DNA from: Planctomycetota bacterium
Lineage (GTDB): Bacteria; Planctomycetota; Planctomycetia; Isosphaerales; Isosphaeraceae
Direction: 5' to 3'
Length of the DNA stretch: 34,318 nucleotides
Assembly: GCA_021791715.1 (NCBI GenBank)
Contig: JAJYWB010000070.1
Span: 1-34,318 of the forward strand
The translations under genes were made by a program, and so were the position numbers. The notes under the pieces were generated by a model that was not told where the DNA came from, did not search any database, and saw only the letters and a program-made list of their open reading frames with translations. Of this stretch, positions 27,178-34,318 are shown piece by piece. The stretch's first letter is position 1, and each line of letters opens with the position of its first letter.

Positions 27178-28137
27178 TCAAACTTTACGCCACCAAAAGT
27201 CGATCGGCAGGCCGAGTTCGCGCGCGATCGGTTCGGTCAAGCGGCGAAAACGCTCGGCGTCGCCGGGATACCCCGCGGTCGGAGCGAGACCGGGGATCAG
27301 ATCGATCCAGAACGCGTTGAAAAGGATCATCCAATATTCACGTAATAACTTACTAATCATTGATGAGATCGCGACGATCGAATCGTCGCCGTCGGCGCGG
27401 GCTCGAAACGAAAACTCGAACCGCCGGGTCGCGTCGAGCCGTACGACGTAATCGCTTCGAGTCGACGATTCGACCCCGCGATCGATCCAGGCGCCGGGAA
27501 ATTCTTCCGCGAGCATCTCTTGATAATACCTCCGCCCGCCGTGCTTGTCGCAAACGATCGAAGCCGAATCCGCGGCGGGATCGTCGCGCTCGGCGGCGAT
27601 CAACTTGCGAAAGACGCCCGAATGAACGTCGGCTTTTGTTTGATCGCCCGTCAGACCCGCGTTGAACCGAGCGGGGCCGAGCGCGATCGATCGTATCGAG
27701 GAGATTTTAACATCCGAAGCCTCAAAGAATCGCCGCTCGACAATCCGCGACAATCGATCCTCGGAGAGATCGATTGGAACGGGAAACGACTGATCGTTGC
27801 TCCAATAAGCGATCTCGTCGTCTTGATGATGTTCTCCCGGCGCGCGGGCCGCTTCGAGAAGCTCGGCATAAGTGCGAGCCGATCCGAAACCCGCGGCGGC
27901 GAACGCCGCCAAAACGCCTTCCTCAAGCCGCTCGAAACCGTTTTTCGCCTTGAAGATTTCTTTGGAATCGTCGATCCAAAGCGCCGCGACGTGATCTTTC
28001 GCCTTGCCGATCTCGCCCGCCGAATTCGCCCAAAAATCGGGCCGGCTCGATCCCGACGATTCCACCGCGACCGACGTCATGACCAAAGGACCCAAATTCG
28101 GGCCGTAACCCGCCTCGTCGATTCCAATCCAACGCAT
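27178..28137 (-). CDS. Divergent RNase HII-like protein
   Basis: 319 aa, longer than RNase HII (about 200-250). The N-terminus MRWIGIDEAGYGPNLGPLVM is the RNase HII active-site start (D7, E8), here with YGPNLGPL in place of GRGPLAGP. D57-S58-K59 matches the DSK motif. VCDKHGGRRYY around residue 196 likely gives the third acidic residue and GLAPTAGYPGD the fourth region. ATG 28137 has GGAGGG 9 nt upstream. The fold predicts a metal-dependent nuclease cutting RNA in RNA-DNA hybrids, but insertions at residues 30-150 and the changed motif make substrate specificity uncertain. It lies 159 bp downstream of parA on the same strand. A genuine housekeeping RNase HII may exist elsewhere. Confidence 0.82.
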   Translation of the reverse strand: MRWIGIDEAGYGPNLGPLVMTSVAVESSGSSRPDFWANSAGEIGKAKDHVAALWIDDSKEIFKAKNGFERLEEGVLAAFAAAGFGSARTYAELLEAARAPGEHHQDDEIAYWSNDQSFPVPIDLSEDRLSRIVERRFFEASDVKISSIRSIALGPARFNAGLTGDQTKADVHSGVFRKLIAAERDDPAADSASIVCDKHGGRRYYQEMLAEEFPGAWIDRGVESSTRSDYVVRLDATRRFEFSFRARADGDDSIVAISSMISKLLREYWMILFNAFWIDLIPGLAPTAGYPGDAERFRRLTEPIARELGLPIDFWWRKV

Positions 28138-28296
28138 CGTCGAAAACCCTCCAGCTCCGCACTGTACCCGCGGATAAAACGAGGATCAACGACGAACGAC
28201 TTAACACGGAAAAAATACGGAATTTATCGCATGCCGATACATAACCATGTTGAAATAATTCGTTTGAACAAGATCTCGCCGGTCGATTTCAAGCGA

Positions 28297-29211
28297 TCAC
28301 GCCGCCGGTTCGATCGCCGCGGGGGGGTGATCGTCCGCGCGATCGTCGACCCGCGGCGTTTCTCCGCGATCGGCGGACGCTTCGGCCGCGGCGGGGGTTT
28401 TGTCTTCGCGCCAAATCGTCGCGGGGGCTTGCCCCATCACCTCGGCGGCGAGCGACGCGTAATCCTCGGCGCCCCGACTGTTCGCGGCGTATTGGAAGAT
28501 CGATTGGCCGAAGCTCGGGCATTCGGCCAGGCGAATATTGCGTCGGATTCGAGTTTGAAACAGTTTGGCGTCGGCCCAAGGCGCCGAAGCGTGCCTCCGA
28601 CCGTCGAAGTAGCTTTCAAGATCCTCGACGACCTCGCCGCCGAGCTTCGTTCCCGAATCGTAAAGGCAAAGAACGACCCCGCCGACTTTGAGATCGCGAT
28701 TCACCCGTTTGGCGACGAGATGAATCGTTTCGAGCAGCTTCGAAAGCCCGTGCAAAGCCAGGAAGTGCGCCTGAAGAGGAATGAAAACCTCGCGCGCCGC
28801 GCACAACGCGTTGATCGTCAAAATGCCGAGCGAGGGAGGGCAATCCATAATCACAAAATCATACGGTTCGGGATCGGCGTCGAGCTGATCGCGCAGAATC
28901 ACCTCGCGCCCCACCGTGCCGATCAATTCGACCTCGGCCGCGGCGAGATCGATGTGACTGCCGCAAAGGTGCAAATCGGCCGTTATTTCGCGCCGAACCT
29001 CAGAGATGGGCGTGTTTTGCGTCAAAACCTCGTACATCGAAGGACCCGACCGACTGGGAGTGACTCCGAGGTGCAAAGTCGCGTGAGCCTGGGGATCAAG
29101 GTCGAGAACGAGCGTACGACGCCCCGCGGCCGCGAGCGCCGCGGCGAGGTTCACCGTCGTCGTCGTTTTTCCCACGCCCCCTTTTTGATTCAAAATCGCG
29201 ATCCGTCGCAT
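28297..29211 (-). CDS. parA: ParA/Soj-family ATPase
   Basis: 304 aa. The deviant Walker A motif KGGVGKTTT begins at residue 10 (K10, K15), LVLDLDPQAHATLHLG is Walker A' and FVIMDCPPSLG is Walker B. The C-terminal core has FQTRIRRNIRLAECPSFGQSI, a ParA hallmark. The last 45 residues are Ala/Asp-rich and probably disordered. ATG 29211 has GGGAGA 6 nt upstream. ParA proteins dimerise on DNA with ATP and position chromosomes, plasmids or protein cargos. No ParB or parS-like site (TGTTTCACGTGAAACA) is seen next to it, so it could be the chromosomal Soj with distant partner or an orphan cargo-positioning ParA. Confidence 0.92.
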   Translation of the reverse strand: MRRIAILNQKGGVGKTTTTVNLAAALAAAGRRTLVLDLDPQAHATLHLGVTPSRSGPSMYEVLTQNTPISEVRREITADLHLCGSHIDLAAAEVELIGTVGREVILRDQLDADPEPYDFVIMDCPPSLGILTINALCAAREVFIPLQAHFLALHGLSKLLETIHLVAKRVNRDLKVGGVVLCLYDSGTKLGGEVVEDLESYFDGRRHASAPWADAKLFQTRIRRNIRLAECPSFGQSIFQYAANSRGAEDYASLAAEVMGQAPATIWREDKTPAAAEASADRGETPRVDDRADDHPPAAIEPAA

Positions 29212-29570
29212 TGAGGGTCTCCCCGCCCGAGGTTCATCCGTCGAGTTCCGTTCGCACGCGCGAGAAGTCTAATCAATCCCCCGATTTGCGCGAAGAGAAG
29301 CTTCGATCGGGTCCGAACGATCGATCGCGGCGTCAAAACAACAATGAATTCTTTATAAATTTATACTTTAATCATCATCATACTCACGACCGCATTCGAA
29401 AAATTGACGTCGCGCGAACCGCGTTCTAATTCTGCTTAAGTAGGGATGCATCGACTTGAAAAGGCGAGTCGAACGTTCCGCGACGGCGACGAACCGATCG
29501 CGAAAAGATTGGATTATATCATTGCTTAACAAAAGCGTGTCGACGGCGACAACGTAGAGGAGGCGTGCGG
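29212..29570. other. Divergent gap between parA and the giant surface protein
   Basis: 359 bp. The middle (29339-29385) is AT-rich, without a gene. A possible promoter for the surface protein is at 29404-29430, and GAGGAGG at 29557-29563 is its ribosome site. Nothing else is visible. Confidence 0.45.
29404..29430 (+). promoter_or_regulatory. Candidate promoter of the giant surface protein
   Basis: TTGACG at 29404-29409 and TCTAAT at 29425-29430 are separated by 15 bp, shorter than the ideal 17. The leader would be about 135 nt. Confidence 0.28.
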
Positions 29571-32500
29571 ATGTTTTACGCGAAGGCTTACGATCGACGC
29601 GGCGACGGAACTTTGAAAGCCAAGAATCATCGCGCCGATCGGATCCGGAGAAACCGGCTCCAAGCTCGCGTCGAGCCGCTCGAGGACAGAAAGCTGCTGA
29701 CGCTCTCGATCGGCCTGAGCGGCTCCGAACTCTTGCTCACGGGCGATTCGACGCTCTCGAGCCTGAACGTCGACTACAATTCCTCTACAAACACGTACAC
29801 GCTCACGGCGAATTCGGGAGAAACCTTCGCCGAGGCGACGTCTTTTCCGAGCACGGTCACGCTGTCGTCTAGTTCGAACGTCGCGACGCTTCAACCCAGC
29901 GGTTCGAACACCTGGGCGAGCCTCGGATATTCACTCGGCGATACGACTTCCACGACGACCGCGATCGAGCTGGGAAGCTCGTCGGCGCCCGCATCGATAT
30001 TCGCGACACCGTTCGATACGGCCACCACGACCGGGGGAACCGTCGCGCTGACCGTGACCGACGCCGCGGGAACATATCCTCAAAACACAAATATTACATC
30101 AAGTTCGCTGACGTTCGGCGCCGCGCCCTCAATCGATTACGGCTCGGCGACCCTCTCGAGTCTGACATTCGACGCCGCGAACGTCGGATCAAATCACGTC
30201 GACGTCTTAGGAACTCCGACCGCGCCGAATCCGCTCTCGGTCGACGCGGGAACGGGATCGGGTAATATTATTATAATTGGTAACGCCGCCAGCCGATTGT
30301 CGAATATTGACATCTCGACAGGCTCAGGGGGCATGACATCAATCCAGATCGACGACTCGGGCGCGTCGAATCCACACACGATCGACGTCACTTCCTCCCA
30401 AACGTCTTTCGTCTCGGGACCGACGATCGATTATTCGGCCGCGACCCTCAATCAGCTTTTTATTTACGGCCCGAGCACCGGTTCCAGTACGATGAACATC
30501 ACAAGTACTCCGGCGTCGATGAATCCGCTTTTTATCGGATTCTCTACGGGCTTGGGGGACGTCGTCAATCTGGGAAGCTCGACCATCCCGGCTTCGACGG
30601 TTGGAAACGTATCGATTGGAAGCGGCAGCGGCGCCCCGCTCGCGATCAATGTCAACGACTCCGCCGATTCCGTCGGTCAATCGACCACCATCTCGGCGAG
30701 TTCTTCTTTGGTCGTCGGTCCGTCGACATTCAATTATTCGTATGCGACCGTCGAGGGTTTAACATTCGACGCCTCGAACGTCGGCGGTAATACCGTCGTC
30801 GTGGCGGGAACGCCGACCGCGGCGAATCCCCTCACGATCGCGATGGGTTCCGGAATCAACAACTCACTCACACTCGGAACTCCGTCGAGTCCGGTGACGA
30901 ATCTGGGCCCCGTCGCGATCTCGACTTCAGGATTGGGGATATCGAATCTCACTCTTGACGATTCGGGCGACGCCTCGGGTCAATCGACGTTGATCACATC
31001 GGGATTGATTCAAATCGGATCGTCTCAGACGTTTTTACGTAGCGGTTTCTTGGCGAACACGATAACCTTCGACGCCGCCAATATCGGCGGCAATACCGTC
31101 GTCGTGGCGAGCACGCCGATCGCGCTGAATCCCCTCACGATCGCGATGGGTTCCGGAATCAACAACTCACTCACACTCGGAACTCCGTCGAGTCCGGTGG
31201 CGAATCTGGGCGCCGTCGCGATCTCGACTTCAGGATCGGGGACATCGAATCTCACCCTCGACGATTCGGGCGACGCCTCGGGTCAATCGACGTTCATCAC
31301 ATCGGGATTGATTCAAATCGGATCGTCTAAGACGTTTTCACTTAGCGGTTTCTCGGCGCACGCGATAACCTTCGACGCGTCGAACGCGGGGGGAAACACG
31401 GCGACCGTCGTGAATTACCCCGTGGGCTTGATGGCGTTGACGCTCGATATGGGATCGGGCGGCTCGAATGCGGTCGATCTTGGCAACGCGACGAACCCGG
31501 CCGAAAACCTCGGACCCGTCGACATCACGACAAATACCGGAGGATCGACGAGCCTGACGATCGACGACACCGCGGGCTCGATGATCAATCAAACCAGCAT
31601 CGGCGCCGCGGCTTTTGAATTCGTCGGATTTTCAACATTCACATTTGGAGGAGCGTCCCTCACGGGGCTGACGTTCGACGGTTCGAATCAAATGGCGATC
31701 GACATGAGCGTTACCGGAACGCCCGTCGCCACGAATCCGTTGGTCGTCGATATGGGATCTTCGACGGGGAATTCGGTTTCGATCGGGAACGCCGCCAATC
31801 AGTTATTCAATATCGACGTGTCCACTGGAACGGGTGGAACAACGTCGCTGTTGATCGACGATACCGCCGCCGAGAATCCGCATACAATGGATGTGACCGC
31901 GACCGCGGTGAGCTTCGTCTCGGGTTCGACAATCAATTACGCGTCGGCTTCGCTTACGAATCTGACTCTCGACGGCCCGAACACCGGCTCAAACACAGTG
32001 AACGTCACGGGGACGCCGACGTCTCCGACTCCCTTTTCGCTTTCGTTCGGCTCGGGAACCGGCGACGTCGTCAATCTGGGAAGTTCAACCGTCGCGGCCG
32101 CGTCGATCGGGAATGTTACACTCAACAGCGGATCAAACGCCCCGCTTACGCTCAACATCGACGACGCGACCGACACGCTCGGGCGTAACATTAAAATCTC
32201 GGCGTCCAGCGTGTTGATCGGGAATTTGGATTTCAGCTACCTGGGCGCGACGTTGAAGAGCTTGACGTTCGACGGATCGACCGCGGGGGGGAATAACCTC
32301 GGAGTGATCAGCGAGGCGAGCGGATTGACCTCGCTGACGATCAACGACTCGGCGCCTTCAACAAACTTCGATCAATTATTCGTCGACGGTCCGATCGGAT
32401 CGACGACATTCTCGGCGCCCGTCGTCTTACAAGGAATCGGAACGGCTGCGTTGGGATTCAACGACATGAGCGGGCTCGGCGCCTCCCCATACGTCCTTCA

Positions 32501-34046
32501 AAGCGGCTCATTCACGCTTGGAGGAGCGGGAATCGTCGATTTCGCCGGACTCGCCCACCCGACTTCGCTCACGCTGATCGGCACTTACGAGCCCGCGACA
32601 TGGAACGTCGATTCGACCCCCGCGAACATCCCGACGACGATCGAAATGGGACTGGGCGATAATACGATCGTCGTCGCGGCCCAGGGGCTATCGCCGAACG
32701 GAACGCTCGCGATCACCAAATCGCAGTCGATACCCCGTATGCCCGTCGGCAGTGTGAACGATCTCACGGTGAACGCCCAGTTCACCACCTCGAACGTCCT
32801 CACTCCGGGATCGATCGCGCTCGGATCGGGTTCGAAAATCACCTATTCGTATCTAACGAATATTGTTGTGAATTCACTCGCATCTGAACCCGTTTTCGTC
32901 GACGTTCCGCCGATTTCAACGACCGTCGGCGATCCGCTTGTAGGGGTTCCGATCGCGGCGTTCCACGACGTGACGGGGGTTCAAACCGCGGGCGCCTTCG
33001 GAACGTCGATCGACTGGGCCGACGGCTCGCCAGCGAGCCAGGGAACGGTCGTCGCCGATCCCGCGACGCCCGGCGAGTTTCTCATCCTTGGTAGCCATAC
33101 ATATCATCAACAATCTGTGTTCAATGTGAAGGTCGGGCTCGCCGATCAGGGAGGGACGTTTCATAGCATGATCGGCGGAGTTCCGATCACGTCGAACCTC
33201 TCGGCGATCGCGCCGGAAGTCGGTTCGGGGGCGACGATCTCGACCGTATCAAGCCCGATCACGGGAGGTCTGAGCCCGCAAAGCGACACGGGAAGTTCAC
33301 CCGACGGGAACGTCACGCGGATCACGACCCCGACGTTCCAGGGAACCGCGACGCCGTTCGCGACGATTCAAATCGTTCTCAGTCCGGGCGGATTGATCGC
33401 GACCGGAACCGCGAACGCGAACGGATTTTGGACGGCTTCGGACACGAGTTCTCCGCTCGCTCAAGGGGTTTACTCGATGACCGCGATCGCCACAATCGGA
33501 TCGTATCATGAATCAACGTCGCTTGGAAGCTTGACGATCGACACGACGCCTCCGGTCGTCACCGGGGTTACTTTCCGGCCGGGGCTCGGCGCGGTTTCGA
33601 TCCGATTTCAAGACAACCTCAGCGGCCTAAATACCGCGAGCCTGCTCAATCCCGCCAATTACCGGCTCGCGGGTCGACCCGTTCCACATCGATTCGTGTT
33701 GATGCGTCGCTGGTTCACGCCGACGAATCTCGAGCTTTCGCACACGGGTTCGCCGACGAATCCCTATGTGGTAACGATGACATGGAACGACGGCCGACGC
33801 CTGCCGATGGGTCGATACGTGCTCAACGTGATCGCGGGAGGGGTGAAAGACGTCGCGGGGAATTCGCTCGCGGGATCGTTCAGCGGAAGCTTCCCCACGC
33901 GACCGGGTTTCACGAGCGAGCAGGCGGGATTCAGCGCACAGACGAATGTTTTTCAGCGATATTTCTCGAAGTTCCGCGGGATCGCCGAGCATGTGATTGT
34001 TCGTAACCGGTTCAATCATCCAGGAAACGGCCCGAAACGCGTGTGA
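29571..34046 (+). CDS. Giant planctomycete surface protein with about eight 100-residue repeats
   Basis: 1491 aa. ATG 29571 with a strong GAGGAGG 7 nt upstream. The N-terminus is basic and carries RVEPLEDRKLL at 33-43, a motif at the start of many exported planctomycete proteins, just before a Ser/Thr-rich mature part. Units of 98-101 residues start near residues 199, 294, 396, 497, 598, 699, 797 and 897, each with a TFDxxNxGxNTVxV-like strand, a TPxxxNPLxxxxGSG stretch, LGxxxxPxxNLGxVxI and a LxIDDS segment; this suggests an elongated beta-solenoid. A PKD-like domain (ITYSYLTNI to GGVPITSN, about 1085-1210) and Ig-like parts follow, then SIRFQDNLSGLNTASLLNPANYRL. The end is basic. Probably cell-surface adhesion or structural; no catalytic motif seen. 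Serine, Thr, Asn and Gly dominate. Confidence 0.88.
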   Translation: MFYAKAYDRRGDGTLKAKNHRADRIRRNRLQARVEPLEDRKLLTLSIGLSGSELLLTGDSTLSSLNVDYNSSTNTYTLTANSGETFAEATSFPSTVTLSSSSNVATLQPSGSNTWASLGYSLGDTTSTTTAIELGSSSAPASIFATPFDTATTTGGTVALTVTDAAGTYPQNTNITSSSLTFGAAPSIDYGSATLSSLTFDAANVGSNHVDVLGTPTAPNPLSVDAGTGSGNIIIIGNAASRLSNIDISTGSGGMTSIQIDDSGASNPHTIDVTSSQTSFVSGPTIDYSAATLNQLFIYGPSTGSSTMNITSTPASMNPLFIGFSTGLGDVVNLGSSTIPASTVGNVSIGSGSGAPLAINVNDSADSVGQSTTISASSSLVVGPSTFNYSYATVEGLTFDASNVGGNTVVVAGTPTAANPLTIAMGSGINNSLTLGTPSSPVTNLGPVAISTSGLGISNLTLDDSGDASGQSTLITSGLIQIGSSQTFLRSGFLANTITFDAANIGGNTVVVASTPIALNPLTIAMGSGINNSLTLGTPSSPVANLGAVAISTSGSGTSNLTLDDSGDASGQSTFITSGLIQIGSSKTFSLSGFSAHAITFDASNAGGNTATVVNYPVGLMALTLDMGSGGSNAVDLGNATNPAENLGPVDITTNTGGSTSLTIDDTAGSMINQTSIGAAAFEFVGFSTFTFGGASLTGLTFDGSNQMAIDMSVTGTPVATNPLVVDMGSSTGNSVSIGNAANQLFNIDVSTGTGGTTSLLIDDTAAENPHTMDVTATAVSFVSGSTINYASASLTNLTLDGPNTGSNTVNVTGTPTSPTPFSLSFGSGTGDVVNLGSSTVAAASIGNVTLNSGSNAPLTLNIDDATDTLGRNIKISASSVLIGNLDFSYLGATLKSLTFDGSTAGGNNLGVISEASGLTSLTINDSAPSTNFDQLFVDGPIGSTTFSAPVVLQGIGTAALGFNDMSGLGASPYVLQSGSFTLGGAGIVDFAGLAHPTSLTLIGTYEPATWNVDSTPANIPTTIEMGLGDNTIVVAAQGLSPNGTLAITKSQSIPRMPVGSVNDLTVNAQFTTSNVLTPGSIALGSGSKITYSYLTNIVVNSLASEPVFVDVPPISTTVGDPLVGVPIAAFHDVTGVQTAGAFGTSIDWADGSPASQGTVVADPATPGEFLILGSHTYHQQSVFNVKVGLADQGGTFHSMIGGVPITSNLSAIAPEVGSGATISTVSSPITGGLSPQSDTGSSPDGNVTRITTPTFQGTATPFATIQIVLSPGGLIATGTANANGFWTASDTSSPLAQGVYSMTAIATIGSYHESTSLGSLTIDTTPPVVTGVTFRPGLGAVSIRFQDNLSGLNTASLLNPANYRLAGRPVPHRFVLMRRWFTPTNLELSHTGSPTNPYVVTMTWNDGRRLPMGRYVLNVIAGGVKDVAGNSLAGSFSGSFPTRPGFTSEQAGFSAQTNVFQRYFSKFRGIAEHVIVRNRFNHPGNGPKRV
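30757..31361 (+). repeat. Recent 303-bp in-frame duplication inside the surface protein gene
   Basis: The unit at 30757-31059 and that at 31060-31361 are almost identical in long stretches, for example both read CGATGGGTTCCGGAATCAAC, at 30841 and 31144, exactly 303 bp (101 codons) apart. Other units of the protein are diverged at DNA level. This indicates recent unit duplication or gene conversion. Confidence 0.85.
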
Positions 34047-34090
34047 ACGCGGGTTTCGATCGATCGAATCAGGGGGTTTTGAAACGCCGA

Positions 34091-34148
34091 GATTCGCCTT
34101 CCCGAATGAATAAACTTATGCTCGAGAGTTTGTTCGGGAGGGCGATTC
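34091..34148 (+). terminator. Terminator-like hairpin after the surface protein gene
   Basis: GATTCGCCTTCCCGAA at 34091-34106 pairs with TTCGGGAGGGCGATTC at 34133-34148, 15 of 16 positions including one G-T. Wobble pairs extend the stem inward. It lies 44 bp after the stop codon and is followed within 25 nt by an AT-rich stretch with TTTTTAAAA. The CCCTCCC/GGGAGGG core links it to the dispersed repeat family. Confidence 0.5.
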
Positions 34149-34186
34149 GCTGATCAATACATATGTTTATTATTTTTAAAATTCTG

Positions 34187-34316
34187 GAGGGCGAGGCGCC
34201 GACCAAGCAGGCTAATGATATCATTATGTAACTAAATTGGGCTCACACGGCGGTTCGCCCTCCCTTCGGATCACCAACCCCGGAGGGCTATTTCGGGAGG
34301 ACGAGGCGCCGACCGA
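34187..34316 (-). repeat. Hairpin repeat copy, opposite orientation to the 8057 array
   Basis: On the minus strand the order is module A (34295-34316), 30-nt loop, module B (34239-34264), AT-rich spacer, module A again (34187-34205), the same order as in the 8057 array. B here reads GGCTC, ACA, CGGCG, GT, TCGCCCTCCC on the plus strand. The element may continue beyond the window. Confidence 0.88.
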
Positions 34317-34318
34317 TC

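Noticed and set aside
27520..29214. Long plus-strand frame of 564 codons opposite the RNase HII-like and parA genes
   Set aside because: It is the antisense shadow of two well-supported genes in GC-rich DNA.
29212..29570. parS site or origin next to parA
   Set aside because: No TGTTTCACGTGAAACA-like palindrome or cluster of DnaA boxes is visible.

Overview
The window looks like chromosomal DNA of a planctomycete, most likely an Isosphaeraceae-type lineage. That placement is an inference. It rests on a DUF1559 pseudopilin-like protein, a giant surface protein with an EPLEDRKLL-type N-terminus, cytoplasmic Ser/Thr kinase and FHA/PP2C proteins, a GC-rich genome crowded with CGATCG, and weak or non-ATG starts. 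No rRNA, tRNA, CRISPR array, integrase or transposase was seen.

Layout. 1-300: short tandem and inverted repeats. 408-1367 (-): DUF1559 protein. 1575-2735 (+): polyprenol-phosphate-type GT2 glycosyltransferase. 2813-7815 (-): two-gene RND efflux operon (lipoprotein adaptor plus pump, overlapping by 4 bp). 8057-8690: striking 114-bp tandem array made of hairpin modules. 8976-10070 (+): unrecognised protein of a planctomycete-type hypothetical family. 10071-10641: non-coding stretch with a long hairpin. 10642-12039 (-): MFS transporter. 12391-13884 (+): multi-spanning membrane protein, possibly a GT-C glycosyltransferase. 13962-16159 (-): SPOA-domain (FliM/FliN/SctQ-like) protein overlapping an unknown protein. 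16268-17401 (+): GT4 glycosyltransferase. 17708-20047 (+): secreted Ca-dependent PI-PLC-like protein and an MR/MLE enolase-superfamily enzyme. 20344-25826 (+): Ser/Thr kinase, PIG-L deacetylase, FHA-GAF-PP2C phosphatase. 25871-29211 (-): GT-C membrane protein, RNase HII-like protein and ParA ATPase. 29571-34046 (+): giant repeat surface protein. 34091-34318: terminator-like hairpin and more copies of the hairpin repeat.

How the genes may work together. Three or four glycosyltransferases (GT2, GT4, two GT-C-like) and the PIG-L deacetylase suggest envelope glycan work, but they are scattered rather than in one operon. The kinase and the FHA-GAF-PP2C phosphatase, 1.3 kb apart on one strand, may form an opposing phospho-signalling pair. 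The SPOA protein and its overlapping partner look like an orphan piece of a secretion or motor sorting platform.

The most unusual material is the repeat family. Two complementary modules, ending GCCCTCCC and starting GGGAGGGC, form hairpins with a loop of about 30 nt. They occur as a five-to-six-unit tandem array, as single halves, and in both orientations at four places in 34 kb.
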